Shown here: piece by piece, positions 8,421 to 17,372 of the stretch
Numbering within the stretch: the first letter of the stretch is position 1
How the letters are laid out: every line of letters starts with the position of its first letter
Assembly: GCA_964595355.1 (NCBI GenBank)
Contig: CAZQQD010000009.1
Span: 1 to 52,592, forward strand
Length of the DNA stretch: 52,592 bases
Source of the DNA: JAKAGZ01 sp964595355
GTDB lineage: Bacteria; Bacteroidota; Ignavibacteria; Ignavibacteriales; Ignavibacteriaceae
Reading direction: 5' to 3'
Made by a program: the position numbers and the translations under genes
The notes under the pieces: model-generated
What the model saw: the letters and a program-made list of their open reading frames with translations, nothing else
Databases searched by the model: none
What the model was told of the DNA's origin: nothing

Positions 8421-10205
8421 TTATTGTTTAATGTTCAGCCATTTGTTGTAAACCATTTTTTGTTTTTCAGTAGGTTTATCAATCTCAAGCAGCTCATAGT
8501 TATATCGGTGAGATGCTTTTAAAGGAACATACAATTCTTTCAATATTCCATCTCTTGAAATTGTTATTTTAATTGTATCGCCAATACTGTATAGAGAGTA
8601 TAACTTATCAAAGTTATCCTTGTTTACTCTATAGTTATTTATTGCAAGAATTTCGTCATTGACATTTATTCCTCCATTGTATGCTGATGTTTCTTGTACA
8701 ACAGAGCGGACGGTCATATCTTTATTTGTTCGCATTCCGAAATAGTTCTCATCTTTCCCGGTATCTATCAGTTCCAGGCCCGCATAATTAAAATATTTAT
8801 TGTAATCGATTTTGTCAGTAGAGTAAATGAATTTTTGAAAGAAGTCTTCCAGATTCTCGTCAGCAATTTTTTCAACAGCTTCTTGATATTCCTTTTTTGT
8901 GAACCCGCGTTTTAATTTTTTATAATATTCGTTGTATAAATATTTTAAAACGTCATCGTAATTTTTCTTTCCATCTGTGGCATTCATAATTTCAAGATCA
9001 AGCAACACACCTATTATTGTTCCTTTACTGTAATATGAAATTGTTGTGTTATAACTATTTTCATTCGGTTGATATGCTTTTATCCAAGCATCAAAGCTGG
9101 CCTCTGAAGCTGATTGCACCTCATCCCCAGGTTGGTTTTCAACATAGCTAATGCCTCTGGAAATGTTATTCAAAAAATTACTGGGTGTAATTATATTTGT
9201 TCTACGTAATATAATATTCGAATAGTAGCTTGTTACACCTTCCATTTCCCAAAGTAATGTGGTGTAATTTTCCGATTCGTAATCAAAAGGCCCTAATGCA
9301 ATTGGTCGTATTCTTTTAACATTCCATAAATGGAAGTGCTCATGAGCAACGAGACTAAGGAATCTTGTTAAATTACTATAAATCCATCTATTAACTTCAA
9401 GAGTCGTGGAATTTAAATGTTCAAGTCCTCCAGATCCATTAGCGAGATTGTGTACAATAAATAAATAATGTTTGTTTGGGTTTTCACCAACAACGTTTGT
9501 TTCGGTTTCAATAATTTTCGTCATATATTTTTTTAGGGTATCTGCGTTATAGTTACCCTTACCATACATTGCAATGCTGTAATCCACTCCTGCAGCCTTA
9601 AAATTTATTATATCCTGATTACCAATCTCAATCGGTGAATCTGCCAGTATATCGTAACTAGGAGAAACATAAGTAAATTTTTCTCCTTGAACAGGCTCTA
9701 ATCCTGTACTGACCTTTTTCCAATCTTTGTAAGGAATTATTTTGAGCTTTGACGGGATGTTCTTCATATTTTCTATATACATAAATATGCTTGTACCATT
9801 CAAATAACCATGTGATTCGTTAAGAAAACTGGTGCGTACGGAGACTTCATATGCATATACATCATATGAAAGTCTTACTTCATCTGTTTTATGGCTATAA
9901 ACACGCCAGGTATATTTATTAATTTTTTCGAACTTTAAATTATTTCCCTTTCCATCCGAAGCTTTGAAAAATTCAATGTTTTTTGGAAAATCTCTGATCA
10001 GATAAGAACCCGGGGCCCAAACCGGCATCACAAAATCAATATAATTTTTTTTAAGACCTGTGACCTTTGTTTCAACTTCAAAATAATGCGTATAAGGTTT
10101 GCTCATTGAGAGTTTATATTCTAATCTTATTTGTGCAGATACTTCTTGTGTTGCCAATGAAAATAGTAAGAGCAGTACGGCAATTAGATTAATTTCACGC
10201 TTCAT
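8421..10205 (-). CDS. M61-family metallopeptidase with PDZ domain
   Basis: Exported zinc aminopeptidase of the glycyl-aminopeptidase type. A signal peptide covers about residues 1-24 (cleavage near VSAQ). A beta-rich N-terminal domain contains PVWAPGSYLIRDF. The catalytic domain has the zinc motif HEHFH (288-292) within AHEHFHLWNVKRIRP, and the third ligand is probably Glu322 in WEMEGVTSYY. A PDZ domain lies at about 480-570 (GGINVNDEILAINNYRV). The ATG is preceded by an AAGG-type ribosome site. It appears to have its own promoter downstream of the hairpin at 10331-10364. The family is known for preference for N-terminal Gly/Ala; the actual substrate is unknown. Confidence 0.88.
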   Translation of the reverse strand: MKREINLIAVLLLLFSLATQEVSAQIRLEYKLSMSKPYTHYFEVETKVTGLKKNYIDFVMPVWAPGSYLIRDFPKNIEFFKASDGKGNNLKFEKINKYTWRVYSHKTDEVRLSYDVYAYEVSVRTSFLNESHGYLNGTSIFMYIENMKNIPSKLKIIPYKDWKKVSTGLEPVQGEKFTYVSPSYDILADSPIEIGNQDIINFKAAGVDYSIAMYGKGNYNADTLKKYMTKIIETETNVVGENPNKHYLFIVHNLANGSGGLEHLNSTTLEVNRWIYSNLTRFLSLVAHEHFHLWNVKRIRPIALGPFDYESENYTTLLWEMEGVTSYYSNIILRRTNIITPSNFLNNISRGISYVENQPGDEVQSASEASFDAWIKAYQPNENSYNTTISYYSKGTIIGVLLDLEIMNATDGKKNYDDVLKYLYNEYYKKLKRGFTKKEYQEAVEKIADENLEDFFQKFIYSTDKIDYNKYFNYAGLELIDTGKDENYFGMRTNKDMTVRSVVQETSAYNGGINVNDEILAINNYRVNKDNFDKLYSLYSIGDTIKITISRDGILKELYVPLKASHRYNYELLEIDKPTEKQKMVYNKWLNIKQ

Positions 10206-10236
10206 TTCTACCTTAATAATTATTTAGTGTTATAGT

Positions 10237-10265
10237 ATATAAGTTTGGTCAATTGGCTGTAGCAA
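10237..10265 (-). promoter_or_regulatory. Possible sigma-70-type promoter for the M61 peptidase gene
   Basis: On the minus strand TTGCTA (10260-10265) is followed after 17 nt by TTATAT (10237-10242), 31 nt before the peptidase ATG. An overlapping TATACT could serve as an alternative -10 at worse spacing. In AT-rich DNA this is suggestive only. Confidence 0.3.
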
Positions 10266-10330
10266 GTGGAAATAAAGTTAAACGTATTAATTTATAAATA
10301 CAAATAAATTTGGATGAATGGAGATGGAAC

Positions 10331-10364
10331 AAAAAAAAGACCGCCCGAGATATTCGAGCGGTCT
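10331..10364 (-). terminator. Strong intrinsic terminator, minus strand
   Basis: An 11-bp stem (10338-10348 with 10354-10364, one G-U pair) closes a 5-nt loop. On the minus strand it is followed by eight T (10331-10338). There is no T-run on the plus strand, so it acts on minus transcripts. It lies about 350 nt past the ABC-2 permease stop and 126 nt before the M61 start. Confidence 0.85.
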
Positions 10365-10474
10365 AAAAATGATCCATTAGTATTTTGTTCAATCGTATCT
10401 AAACATCTTTATAAATTGTCTTATCTTAATCATTGTTTCAGGGATCATTTTTATTTAACTAAATTAGAGAGTAA
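10331..10474 (-). ncRNA. Candidate structured small RNA ending at the terminator
   Basis: A plausible minus-strand promoter, TTGTAA (10503-10508), 16 nt, TATAGT (10481-10486), would start RNA near 10474. The transcript would then contain TAAAAATGATCC (10442-10453), a 66-nt interior, and the exact complement GGATCATTTTTA (10364-10375). That 12-bp helix butts directly onto the terminator hairpin, giving a compact RNA of roughly 140 nt closed by two adjacent helices. The interior holds only a 14-codon ORF (MIKIRQFIKMFRYD) with no good ribosome site. It does not match any RNA family I know. Alternatives are a long 3' end of the ABC-2 operon or a leader of the M61 gene. Confidence 0.35.
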
Positions 10475-10710
10475 GCTACCACTATAGCTCTAACATTTGT
10501 TTTTACAAATTGAGTGCCGAAAATGTTCCCATTATTTTTCTCTTATTATTAGCTTCAATAGTTTAGACACTTCGGGAAACAAAAAGGTTGCAGAGAATAA
10601 TATTCATTCTGTACGAAATTATTTCAGTGCGGGATTTCAATTAATAGTGGTTTCTAGAAATGTTAAACGGCAATTTCTGATGATCAGAGCTGTAATTATA
10701 CCCGTAACAA
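10475..10710. other. Noncoding stretch downstream of the ABC-2 operon
   Basis: I see no convincing gene here on either strand. A 74-codon plus-strand frame beginning with TTG at 10497 has no ribosome site and an unconvincing composition. The only structured element noted is the putative minus promoter at 10481-10508 for the RNA candidate. Confidence 0.5.
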
Positions 10711-11940
10711 TTAAGCTATAGTCAATATATTTTTTTTGAAATTCTTAATAGAAATTCCCATCATAAAAACTCCGATTCCAAGCAGGACGGCAACTCTGAT
10801 CATTACATCACTTATTGGCAGGTGTCTCCAGAAGATATCGTAAAATCCTTGTATTCCCCAGTAATTCACAGATACTACTGCTATTTTCTGCATGATTGCT
10901 GGCATTATAAAAATTGGTACCATACTTCCGCCGATGGCTGACATTATTAGAATTACCAGGGTCGAAAAACTCTCAACCTGTTTCCGGGTCTTAGCAATCG
11001 AAGCAATAAAAATTCCAAAACTTGCACACGCAAACGCAGTTGATAAGATCATTACGATAAGTGATGGAACATCAATAAATATATCCAATCCGAAAGTTAG
11101 CCACGCAAATAAGAACATCACAGTTAATTGAATAATAGAAACTATAATTGTTGAGGTCATCTTTCCAAATAGTATTGATGAAGGTCTGATGGGAGAGTAT
11201 AACAGTTTTTTCAGCGTTCCTTCTTCTTTTTCTGTTAACATTCCGCTTCCCATTCCCGTCACTGAAAAAAGCAGCATCATTATTGCAACTCCGGCAACTG
11301 CCTGCACAAGACCTAAATTGTTTTCTGGTGTTGAGAACATAGGAGTGGCTTTCATTCCCATAAAACTCTTGTCGGGATTCTTATCACTCTTTTCAAATTT
11401 TGCTATTTGTTCATCAACCTTTGTATAAATTTCACCAAGTTCCTTTTTACTCAAGCCAGGATTTTCTTCATCGATCATTTTATGAATATTGCCTTTTATA
11501 CTTTTAATACCGATTATTCCCATCAGGTTTGAAAATAAGACCTGTTGTAAAAGACCGGCTTCAATTTGTCTTGACTGGTCGTAAAATAATTCCATTGGAT
11601 AATTCTTCCCACTTTCGACAGAATCCTTAAATCCTTTATACAATGCCAGTACTGCAACCTTGCTTCCTTTTTTTACTTCCTCTTTGGCATTTTCCAGTGG
11701 AAGTAATTTTATATCAAGTGATTTTAATGTGTCAAGTTTTGAAATTACATTCCGGGAAACTTCTGTACTATCTTGGTCTGAAATAAAAATACTGATCGGA
11801 TTTGTGTCATTCGATTTCCCTGATCCGCCGAATGCGAAGGCAAAAAGAGAGATAAGAGCGATTGGGACTATCAAGGTTAGAATTACCGCTCTTCTGTCGT
11901 GAATCATTAATTTCAGGTCTTTAATTGCAAGCTTTAACAT
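10711..11940 (-). CDS. ABC-2 type transporter permease
   Basis: Inner-membrane permease of an ABC-2 exporter (drug, polysaccharide, lipid or peptide class). The layout is typical. One N-terminal helix (about 18-37) is followed by a large soluble extracytoplasmic domain (about 38-210, TEVSRNVISKLDTLKSLDIK region). A C-terminal block of five or six helices (about 215-405) follows, including the conserved cytoplasmic turn GMGSGMLTEKEEGTLKKLLYSP. The ATG lies 3 nt after the stop of the partner ATPase gene, so the two form one translational unit. The substrate cannot be deduced. Confidence 0.88.
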   Translation of the reverse strand: MLKLAIKDLKLMIHDRRAVILTLIVPIALISLFAFAFGGSGKSNDTNPISIFISDQDSTEVSRNVISKLDTLKSLDIKLLPLENAKEEVKKGSKVAVLALYKGFKDSVESGKNYPMELFYDQSRQIEAGLLQQVLFSNLMGIIGIKSIKGNIHKMIDEENPGLSKKELGEIYTKVDEQIAKFEKSDKNPDKSFMGMKATPMFSTPENNLGLVQAVAGVAIMMLLFSVTGMGSGMLTEKEEGTLKKLLYSPIRPSSILFGKMTSTIIVSIIQLTVMFLFAWLTFGLDIFIDVPSLIVMILSTAFACASFGIFIASIAKTRKQVESFSTLVILIMSAIGGSMVPIFIMPAIMQKIAVVSVNYWGIQGFYDIFWRHLPISDVMIRVAVLLGIGVFMMGISIKNFKKNILTIA

Positions 11941-11943
11941 TTT

Positions 11944-12879
11944 TCAATCCCGTAATTTTCTTCCGGTTAAATTTAGAAACATTGTTTCAAGATTAACTTT
12001 ATTTATCTCAACCTGGTGAACTTTCAATCTCATTTGGTTTATTTGCGTCAAAATTTGTGGAAGTTCTTTTCCACTATTCTTGCTTGAAATGGTTATCGAA
12101 TTTTCGTTTATATTTATAATGTTACCAAATGATTTTTTTAATAACTCAGCTTTGTCATTTATAGATACTTCGAAATGAATTACAATTGATTCATTGGCAT
12201 TTGTTGTATTTCTTAGTTCATCAAGTGTTCCTTCAGCAATTATCTCGCCGTGATCTATAATTCCAATTCTATCACACAGTCTTTCGGCTTCTTCCATATA
12301 ATGTGTAGTGTATACTATTGTCATTCCCTCTTTATGGAGTTCTTCAAGTACTTCAAAAATTAAATTTCTGCTTTGAGGATCAATTCCCACTGTTGGTTCG
12401 TCCATTAAAAGAATCTTTGGCGAGTGAAGCAGTGCTGATGCGATATTTATTCTTCTTTTCATTCCTCCTGAATAAGTTTTTATCTTATCGTTTTTTCTTT
12501 TGGTCAGGCCCATTAAATTTAGAGTTTCATCAATCTTTGTTTTTAGCACATTTGCGGAAAGCTTATAAAGCCCTCCCCAGAACAATAAATTTTCGTAAGC
12601 GGAAAGTTCGTTGTAAAGTGCAATTTCTTGAGGGATAACACCAATCATTTTTTTACAGTTCAAAGGATCTTTCTTTAAGTCAAATCCATTAATTTTTACG
12701 TACCCAACATCAGGTTGAAGGATTGTGCTGATAATATTTATTGTGGTTGTTTTTCCGGCACCGTTTGGGCCGAGCAAGCCGTAAAATTCATTTTCATTGA
12801 TTGAAAAACTTATTTCTTTAAGTGCCTGAACATTGTCGTAGTTTTTGGCAAGGTTGGAAACTTCAAGTATTGTATTCAT
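11944..12879 (-). CDS. ABC-2 type transporter ATP-binding protein
   Basis: Cytoplasmic ATPase partner of the permease encoded 3 nt downstream. Walker A is GPNGAGKT (37-44), the Q-loop is GVIPQEIALY, the signature is YSGGMKRRINIASALL, Walker B is ILLMDEPTVGIDP, and the switch His lies in YTTHYMEEAERLC. The C-terminal ~90 residues form the accessory domain common in DrrA/CcmA-like exporters. The length of 311 aa is normal. The gene heads a two-gene operon; 136 nt of AT-rich DNA without clear structure separates it from the lamin-tail gene upstream. Confidence 0.9.
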   Translation of the reverse strand: MNTILEVSNLAKNYDNVQALKEISFSINENEFYGLLGPNGAGKTTTINIISTILQPDVGYVKINGFDLKKDPLNCKKMIGVIPQEIALYNELSAYENLLFWGGLYKLSANVLKTKIDETLNLMGLTKRKNDKIKTYSGGMKRRINIASALLHSPKILLMDEPTVGIDPQSRNLIFEVLEELHKEGMTIVYTTHYMEEAERLCDRIGIIDHGEIIAEGTLDELRNTTNANESIVIHFEVSINDKAELLKKSFGNIININENSITISSKNSGKELPQILTQINQMRLKVHQVEINKVNLETMFLNLTGRKLRD

Positions 12880-13015
12880 TTAGAAGAAATGTGGTTGTTT
12901 CAAACAGTTAACAAATATTTTCTGAATTGAAAATAAGAAAAATAACCGATTACAAATAATTAATTTTTCAAATGGCTCAAAAGAATGATGAAACGCCGAT
13001 TTTAATGCTTATAGC

Positions 13016-15229
13016 TCAATATTTTTTAGCAACTACTATTGCAGTTTTCATTCTTTCTGTCGAACCATTATTCTGGTTTATAGCTTCAATCAATGCAATA
13101 TAAATGCCTATTCTCAAAGGATTATTATAATCATCCAATCCATTAAATATTATCGAACCTTTAGAACCACTCGCAATGTTATTTCCGAGAGTCCTAACAA
13201 GCCTTCCTTTACTATCAAATATTTTTACTCTTACTTGTGCAATTTTTTGTGTGAGTTCATAATGAATAATTGTAAAGTCTTCATGTCCATCATTGTCAGG
13301 CGAAAAAGGATTTGGTGAAACAAAAATTTTTGCTTTATTGTTTGTAGAAATGGTATAGATACTATTTTGTTTTCCGGGAGTTCCTCCATTCGCATTAGTA
13401 GAGGTACTCCAATTATTTGAATAATTGCCGGATAAAAAAGGATTGATCTTTTCAAGAGATTTCCCCTGTGTCATTATAAAATTAGGATTATGCCAGTCCT
13501 CAAAATAGTGAACCGAATCAATTGTGTTTCCAAGGGCGTCCTTAAGGACTACAATATCTTCTTTTGTAGACAGACTTAAAGACGAGTTTAGAATATTTAC
13601 ATTTGTCAGGTCGTTAATGTTATAATTGTTTATAATAGACGAGTCTGCGGACAGAAGAAAATAAGAATTATTTGTAAGGTTCCGGTTTACAAGTGAGACG
13701 GGAATAGAATTTCCCGACCCATCATCAACTGTCCACCCGCCGAGATTTACTTTGTTATTTGAAATATTGTATAGTTCTATAAATTCACATTTTGAAGAAC
13801 CAGGATCTGACATTATTTCGTTTATTACAACCTGTGTTCCTTTATATGGAGTTAATTCTGTTACAGAATTTTGTTCGCCCGGAGTAGCCTTGTTTTCGCG
13901 TAGTGATGTCCGCCAGTTCGTGCTATCTGTTGAACTCTTTTTATATGAAATTCTTTCAAGTGAAAATCCATTAGTTCCCCCCCAATCTGGAGTGTATTGA
14001 AGTGAATCGATGACTCTACTGAGGGAATCGAGTAGAATAACTTTATCACCGGAATTGTTTAATGTCGGTAAATTAATTGAAGTAAAGTCAGACTTAATAT
14101 CATAATAATTTTTAATTGAGTTGTCCGATGAAATTAAGAAGAAATCACCCGGGTTAAATATTAGGGCCTCATTAATAGCTGAAACTGTATCAGAGTTATC
14201 TGCAAATTTATAACCTTTTAAATTAATAACTTTATCACTGTTATTATAAATCTCAATCCACTCTGGCTGTGGCGATTCCGGAGCATACATAATTTCATTT
14301 ATTACTATATCGTTTCTCACTTCATTTACGTTTATACCACTAACTTTGAATTTGGCAGAATTATTTGCTGGGTTTTTATCCTCTGAAGTTTCAATCTTTG
14401 CAATGAACAGATTTTCCCCGAGTGAAAACATGTTTGTTGAAAACTGATAATCTGTGAAATCACCTGATTGTAGGGAACTACCTTGAATACTTTTAAGAAG
14501 TTCAGAGTTATCAGCTACTGAATTCTTGTTTGAATCCAAGTAAATTTTAAGCAGGTAATCTTTTGATTTTAAAATCCCCAGATTTTTTACTTCGGCCTCA
14601 AATTGAATTTCATTACCGGAAATTGCATAATCTTTTTGGCTATTAAATTTTATAAGACTCAGATCATAATTTAATGGAGTGACGGTGTTTTGTGATCCCG
14701 GAGTTCCATTTAAGGTTTTAGAATTGTCCCAGTTTGCGTTTGAGTTGTCATTTGCCAAATAAATCTTTTCATCGGAATATCCCTTTGAATTATCTGCCGA
14801 ATAGGTATAAACATCAACGGTATCACCTTTTTCATTAAATAAAACCAGTGTTCTATCTGAAGAATTTGACATTCCAGTTGAACCAAAAGCGTTATCTGAA
14901 ATTTTAAGAACCAATGCACTGATCGGAACAAGACCATTATAGCTCCCGTTATTTACATCGTAGTCATTTTCGAAAATTACAGCAAATGATTTTGGATTGA
15001 GAATGAGGCCATTTCCTGCATCAATAATTTTATCATCACTAGCAGTGTAATATTTGATTTGATAGCCTGTAAGGTCAATTGTTGAATTGCTCAGATTGTA
15101 AAGTTCAACAAACTCGCTTGTACCGGATTCAGGAGAAAACATTATTTCGCTGAAAGTTACACCTGATTGTGCTTGAATAATTTGTGATGTAATAAACAGA
15201 ATACAAAAAAATAAAAATAGCTTCTTCAC
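13016..15229 (-). CDS. Surface protein with three lamin-tail domains and FlgD-like C-terminus
   Basis: Exported multidomain protein. A signal peptide (about 1-20) is followed by three lamin-tail domains, each opening with the same pattern: SEIMFSPES...EFVELYN (about 26), NEIMYAPES...EWIEIYN (about 311) and NEIMSDPGSSKCEFIELYN (about 467). A CARDB-like adhesion domain lies at about 185-300. The C-terminal ~100 residues (from IFVSPNPFSPDNDGHED) resemble FlgD Ig-like/T9SS-type sorting domains, with FDSKGRLVRTL and GIYIALIEA. The start codon is GTG (15227-15229) with GGGGAG about 7 nt upstream. It may be displayed on the cell surface. Binding target unknown. Confidence 0.85.
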   Translation of the reverse strand: MKKLFLFFCILFITSQIIQAQSGVTFSEIMFSPESGTSEFVELYNLSNSTIDLTGYQIKYYTASDDKIIDAGNGLILNPKSFAVIFENDYDVNNGSYNGLVPISALVLKISDNAFGSTGMSNSSDRTLVLFNEKGDTVDVYTYSADNSKGYSDEKIYLANDNSNANWDNSKTLNGTPGSQNTVTPLNYDLSLIKFNSQKDYAISGNEIQFEAEVKNLGILKSKDYLLKIYLDSNKNSVADNSELLKSIQGSSLQSGDFTDYQFSTNMFSLGENLFIAKIETSEDKNPANNSAKFKVSGINVNEVRNDIVINEIMYAPESPQPEWIEIYNNSDKVINLKGYKFADNSDTVSAINEALIFNPGDFFLISSDNSIKNYYDIKSDFTSINLPTLNNSGDKVILLDSLSRVIDSLQYTPDWGGTNGFSLERISYKKSSTDSTNWRTSLRENKATPGEQNSVTELTPYKGTQVVINEIMSDPGSSKCEFIELYNISNNKVNLGGWTVDDGSGNSIPVSLVNRNLTNNSYFLLSADSSIINNYNINDLTNVNILNSSLSLSTKEDIVVLKDALGNTIDSVHYFEDWHNPNFIMTQGKSLEKINPFLSGNYSNNWSTSTNANGGTPGKQNSIYTISTNNKAKIFVSPNPFSPDNDGHEDFTIIHYELTQKIAQVRVKIFDSKGRLVRTLGNNIASGSKGSIIFNGLDDYNNPLRIGIYIALIEAINQNNGSTERMKTAIVVAKKY

Positions 15230-15274
15230 TACAACTCCCCGGTTTAGTTTAGAAATAATTAAGTAATTATTTTT

Positions 15275-16054
15275 TTACCTGTTTTCAGGCTGATTAGATT
15301 TCCTATGTTTTGCGGCCAGTGGATCAAAAATGAAATTAGGCAGAATGCGTAAAAGTTTTGCACCCCATGCTGCTTGCCACGGAAATTGAATTATACTTTT
15401 TTCTTTTTCAATTCCTTTTATAATTATTTTTACCGCCTTTTCAATATTCATCAGAAAAGGCATCTTAAATTTATTTTTATCAGTCATTGGCGTTTTTACA
15501 AATCCGGGTCTTACGGTCAACACTTTTATTTTGAAGGGTTTCAGTTCAACCCTTTGACTTTCCAAAAATAAAGTTACAGCAGCCTTACTTGCACAATAAA
15601 ATCCACTTTGTGGAAAACCTCTTCCATCTGCAAGGCTTGATATACCAACAAACATTCCCTCGCTTTCTTTGAATAGAGGTATAAGCTCTTCAAAGAAATA
15701 AGTCATCCCTATTATATTTGTATTAAATATTTCTTTAGCAGCGGAAGAATCAAATTCATTTTTTTGAGATTTAATATTTATGCCGGCATTTAAAATTGCG
15801 ATGTCAATTCCCCTAAAAAAATTTATAGTTGTTCGAATTGCATCTTTAACATTTTTCTGGACGCTGACGTCACATTTGATTGTCAGAATATTATTATTAA
15901 TTTCTTTTAATTCTTTTTCAACTTGTCTTAGTATAATTTCTCTTCTGGCAATAAGGGCCAATTTACAATTGTATCTTGCAAGCTGCCTGGCCAGTTCGTA
16001 CCCTATCCCGCTGGAGGCGCCTGTTATGAGAATTACTTTATTGTTTAAATTCAT
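15275..16054 (-). CDS. Short-chain dehydrogenase/reductase
   Basis: NAD(P)-dependent oxidoreductase of the classical SDR fold. Numbered from the ATG at 16052-16054: cofactor motif TGASSGIG (11-18), CDV at 61-63, NAG (89-91), and catalytic Ser near 139-140 with Tyr153 and Lys157 in YCASK. A basic residue pair (ARR, 36-38) after the second strand suggests NADP preference. I chose this ATG over an in-frame TTG six codons upstream because AGGGG sits about 6 nt before it and the fold begins at once. The C-terminus has a hydrophobic stretch (AWGAKLLRILPNFIF), so the enzyme may associate with the membrane. Substrate unknown. Confidence 0.88.
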   Translation of the reverse strand: MNLNNKVILITGASSGIGYELARQLARYNCKLALIARREIILRQVEKELKEINNNILTIKCDVSVQKNVKDAIRTTINFFRGIDIAILNAGINIKSQKNEFDSSAAKEIFNTNIIGMTYFFEELIPLFKESEGMFVGISSLADGRGFPQSGFYCASKAAVTLFLESQRVELKPFKIKVLTVRPGFVKTPMTDKNKFKMPFLMNIEKAVKIIIKGIEKEKSIIQFPWQAAWGAKLLRILPNFIFDPLAAKHRKSNQPENR

Positions 16055-16075
16055 GGTTTTCCCCTGATGCAAGTA

Positions 16076-17179
16076 TCACTTTGAATTGTTTATTCTGTTT
16101 AGTGTGATACGTACAATCGTTTGTTTTTTGGGGACACTTTCAATTTTAAATTTTCCGCCGTAAAATTCAATTAGTTTTCTCGAAATTGTAAGACCTAATC
16201 CGGTACCTTGTTGTTCAAATAGTGTCCTATCAAATTGGATAAAATTTCCTATCATTGCAATTTGATTTTCATTCATTCCTCTACCATTATCCATAACTGA
16301 AATGACATATTCATTGTTAAGGGAGATACCTACAATATGAACAGTAGAGTCATTTTCTGAATATTTAAATGCATTATCAATTATTTCCTGGCAGACTATC
16401 TTAAAGTTATCTTCTGAAAAATTAACATTAGATGGCTGGATACTAATTACCAGATCTTTTTCTCTATTATAATGTTTTACTTTTTCTTTTGCAACATCAT
16501 TTAATATTTTTTCCACCTTACAGATTGAGCTTTGTTGAAGAGTACTGACTTTTTCAGAATCCTGGGTAAGCATATCAAGCTTGGTCATTAATAATATTTT
16601 CTGAATCAGTTCATTCAATCTTTTTGCCGAACTGTTAATATTTTTTGCAATCTCTAAAATATCATTATGCTCAATTGATTTGTAATCTTCAATTAATATT
16701 TCAGTAAATCCCAATATGCTTGTTAACGGAGTCTGCAATTCGTGAGGAAGTGCATAAGAAATGCTATGAATCAATCCGTCAAATTTTTTATCTATTACTT
16801 CTCTTTTAGCCAGTCTTGTGCGAATAGTTTTAATAAGATCTTTACTACTCACGGGTTTTGTAAGATAATCATCTGCACCTAGATTCATTCCTTCCCGAAT
16901 CTCTGCAGGGGAAGTTTTAGCTGAAAGAAACACAAATGGAATTGTTTGAGTGGCAGGATTTTGTCTTAAAATTTTCATCACATCGTATCCACTTAATTCA
17001 GGCATCATGATGTCGCATATTATCAAACCTGGATTTTCATTTAATGCGAGTCTGATTCCTTCCTTCCCACTGTTAGCTGTTATTGTTTCAAATTCTTTAC
17101 GATCCAGCATTTCCTGAAGAAGGTAGATATTGTCCTGAACGTCGTCTATTATCAGAATTTTGGTTTTTTTATCTGTCAT
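16076..17179 (-). CDS. Receiver-histidine kinase hybrid (REC, HisKA, HATPase)
   Basis: Cytoplasmic two-component protein with the receiver domain at the N-terminus. REC (about 7-123) has acidic DD at 12-13, phospho-acceptor Asp56 in CDIMMPELSGYD and conserved Lys108 in YLTKP. HisKA has His146 in HELQTPLTSILGFTE. The ATPase domain shows N box EIIDNAFKYSEND, G1 DNGRGMNE and G2 GTGLGLTISRKL. No membrane segment or PAS domain is present, so its input is probably phosphotransfer from another kinase. It ends 21 nt before the SDR gene. The output partner is not encoded nearby. Confidence 0.9.
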   Translation of the reverse strand: MTDKKTKILIIDDVQDNIYLLQEMLDRKEFETITANSGKEGIRLALNENPGLIICDIMMPELSGYDVMKILRQNPATQTIPFVFLSAKTSPAEIREGMNLGADDYLTKPVSSKDLIKTIRTRLAKREVIDKKFDGLIHSISYALPHELQTPLTSILGFTEILIEDYKSIEHNDILEIAKNINSSAKRLNELIQKILLMTKLDMLTQDSEKVSTLQQSSICKVEKILNDVAKEKVKHYNREKDLVISIQPSNVNFSEDNFKIVCQEIIDNAFKYSENDSTVHIVGISLNNEYVISVMDNGRGMNENQIAMIGNFIQFDRTLFEQQGTGLGLTISRKLIEFYGGKFKIESVPKKQTIVRITLNRINNSK

Positions 17180-17372
17180 TTTTGATTTTGAAAATCACTT
17201 TACGAATTATAATTAAAACATCAACAAAATGAAAAAAATTAAAAATAATCTCTTTTAGGTGATTTATAGAATGGTTTTATCTTGTTGCCTTATAAGGCTT
17301 GATTTTGAAGTCAATCCTTTAAACTTTTGTATTAGGTTACAAATTGTTATCTTTTCATCAAAAATTATTCCA

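Noticed and set aside
10497..10721. A 74-codon plus-strand frame in the gap after the ABC-2 operon
   Set aside because: It starts with TTG, has no ribosome site, overlaps the end of the permease gene on the other strand and has no protein-like pattern.
17259..17372. Longer N-terminus of the DUF3109 protein from a GTG
   Set aside because: The extra 38 residues are hydrophobic, unlike the family, and the conserved domain starts right after the ATG at 17373.
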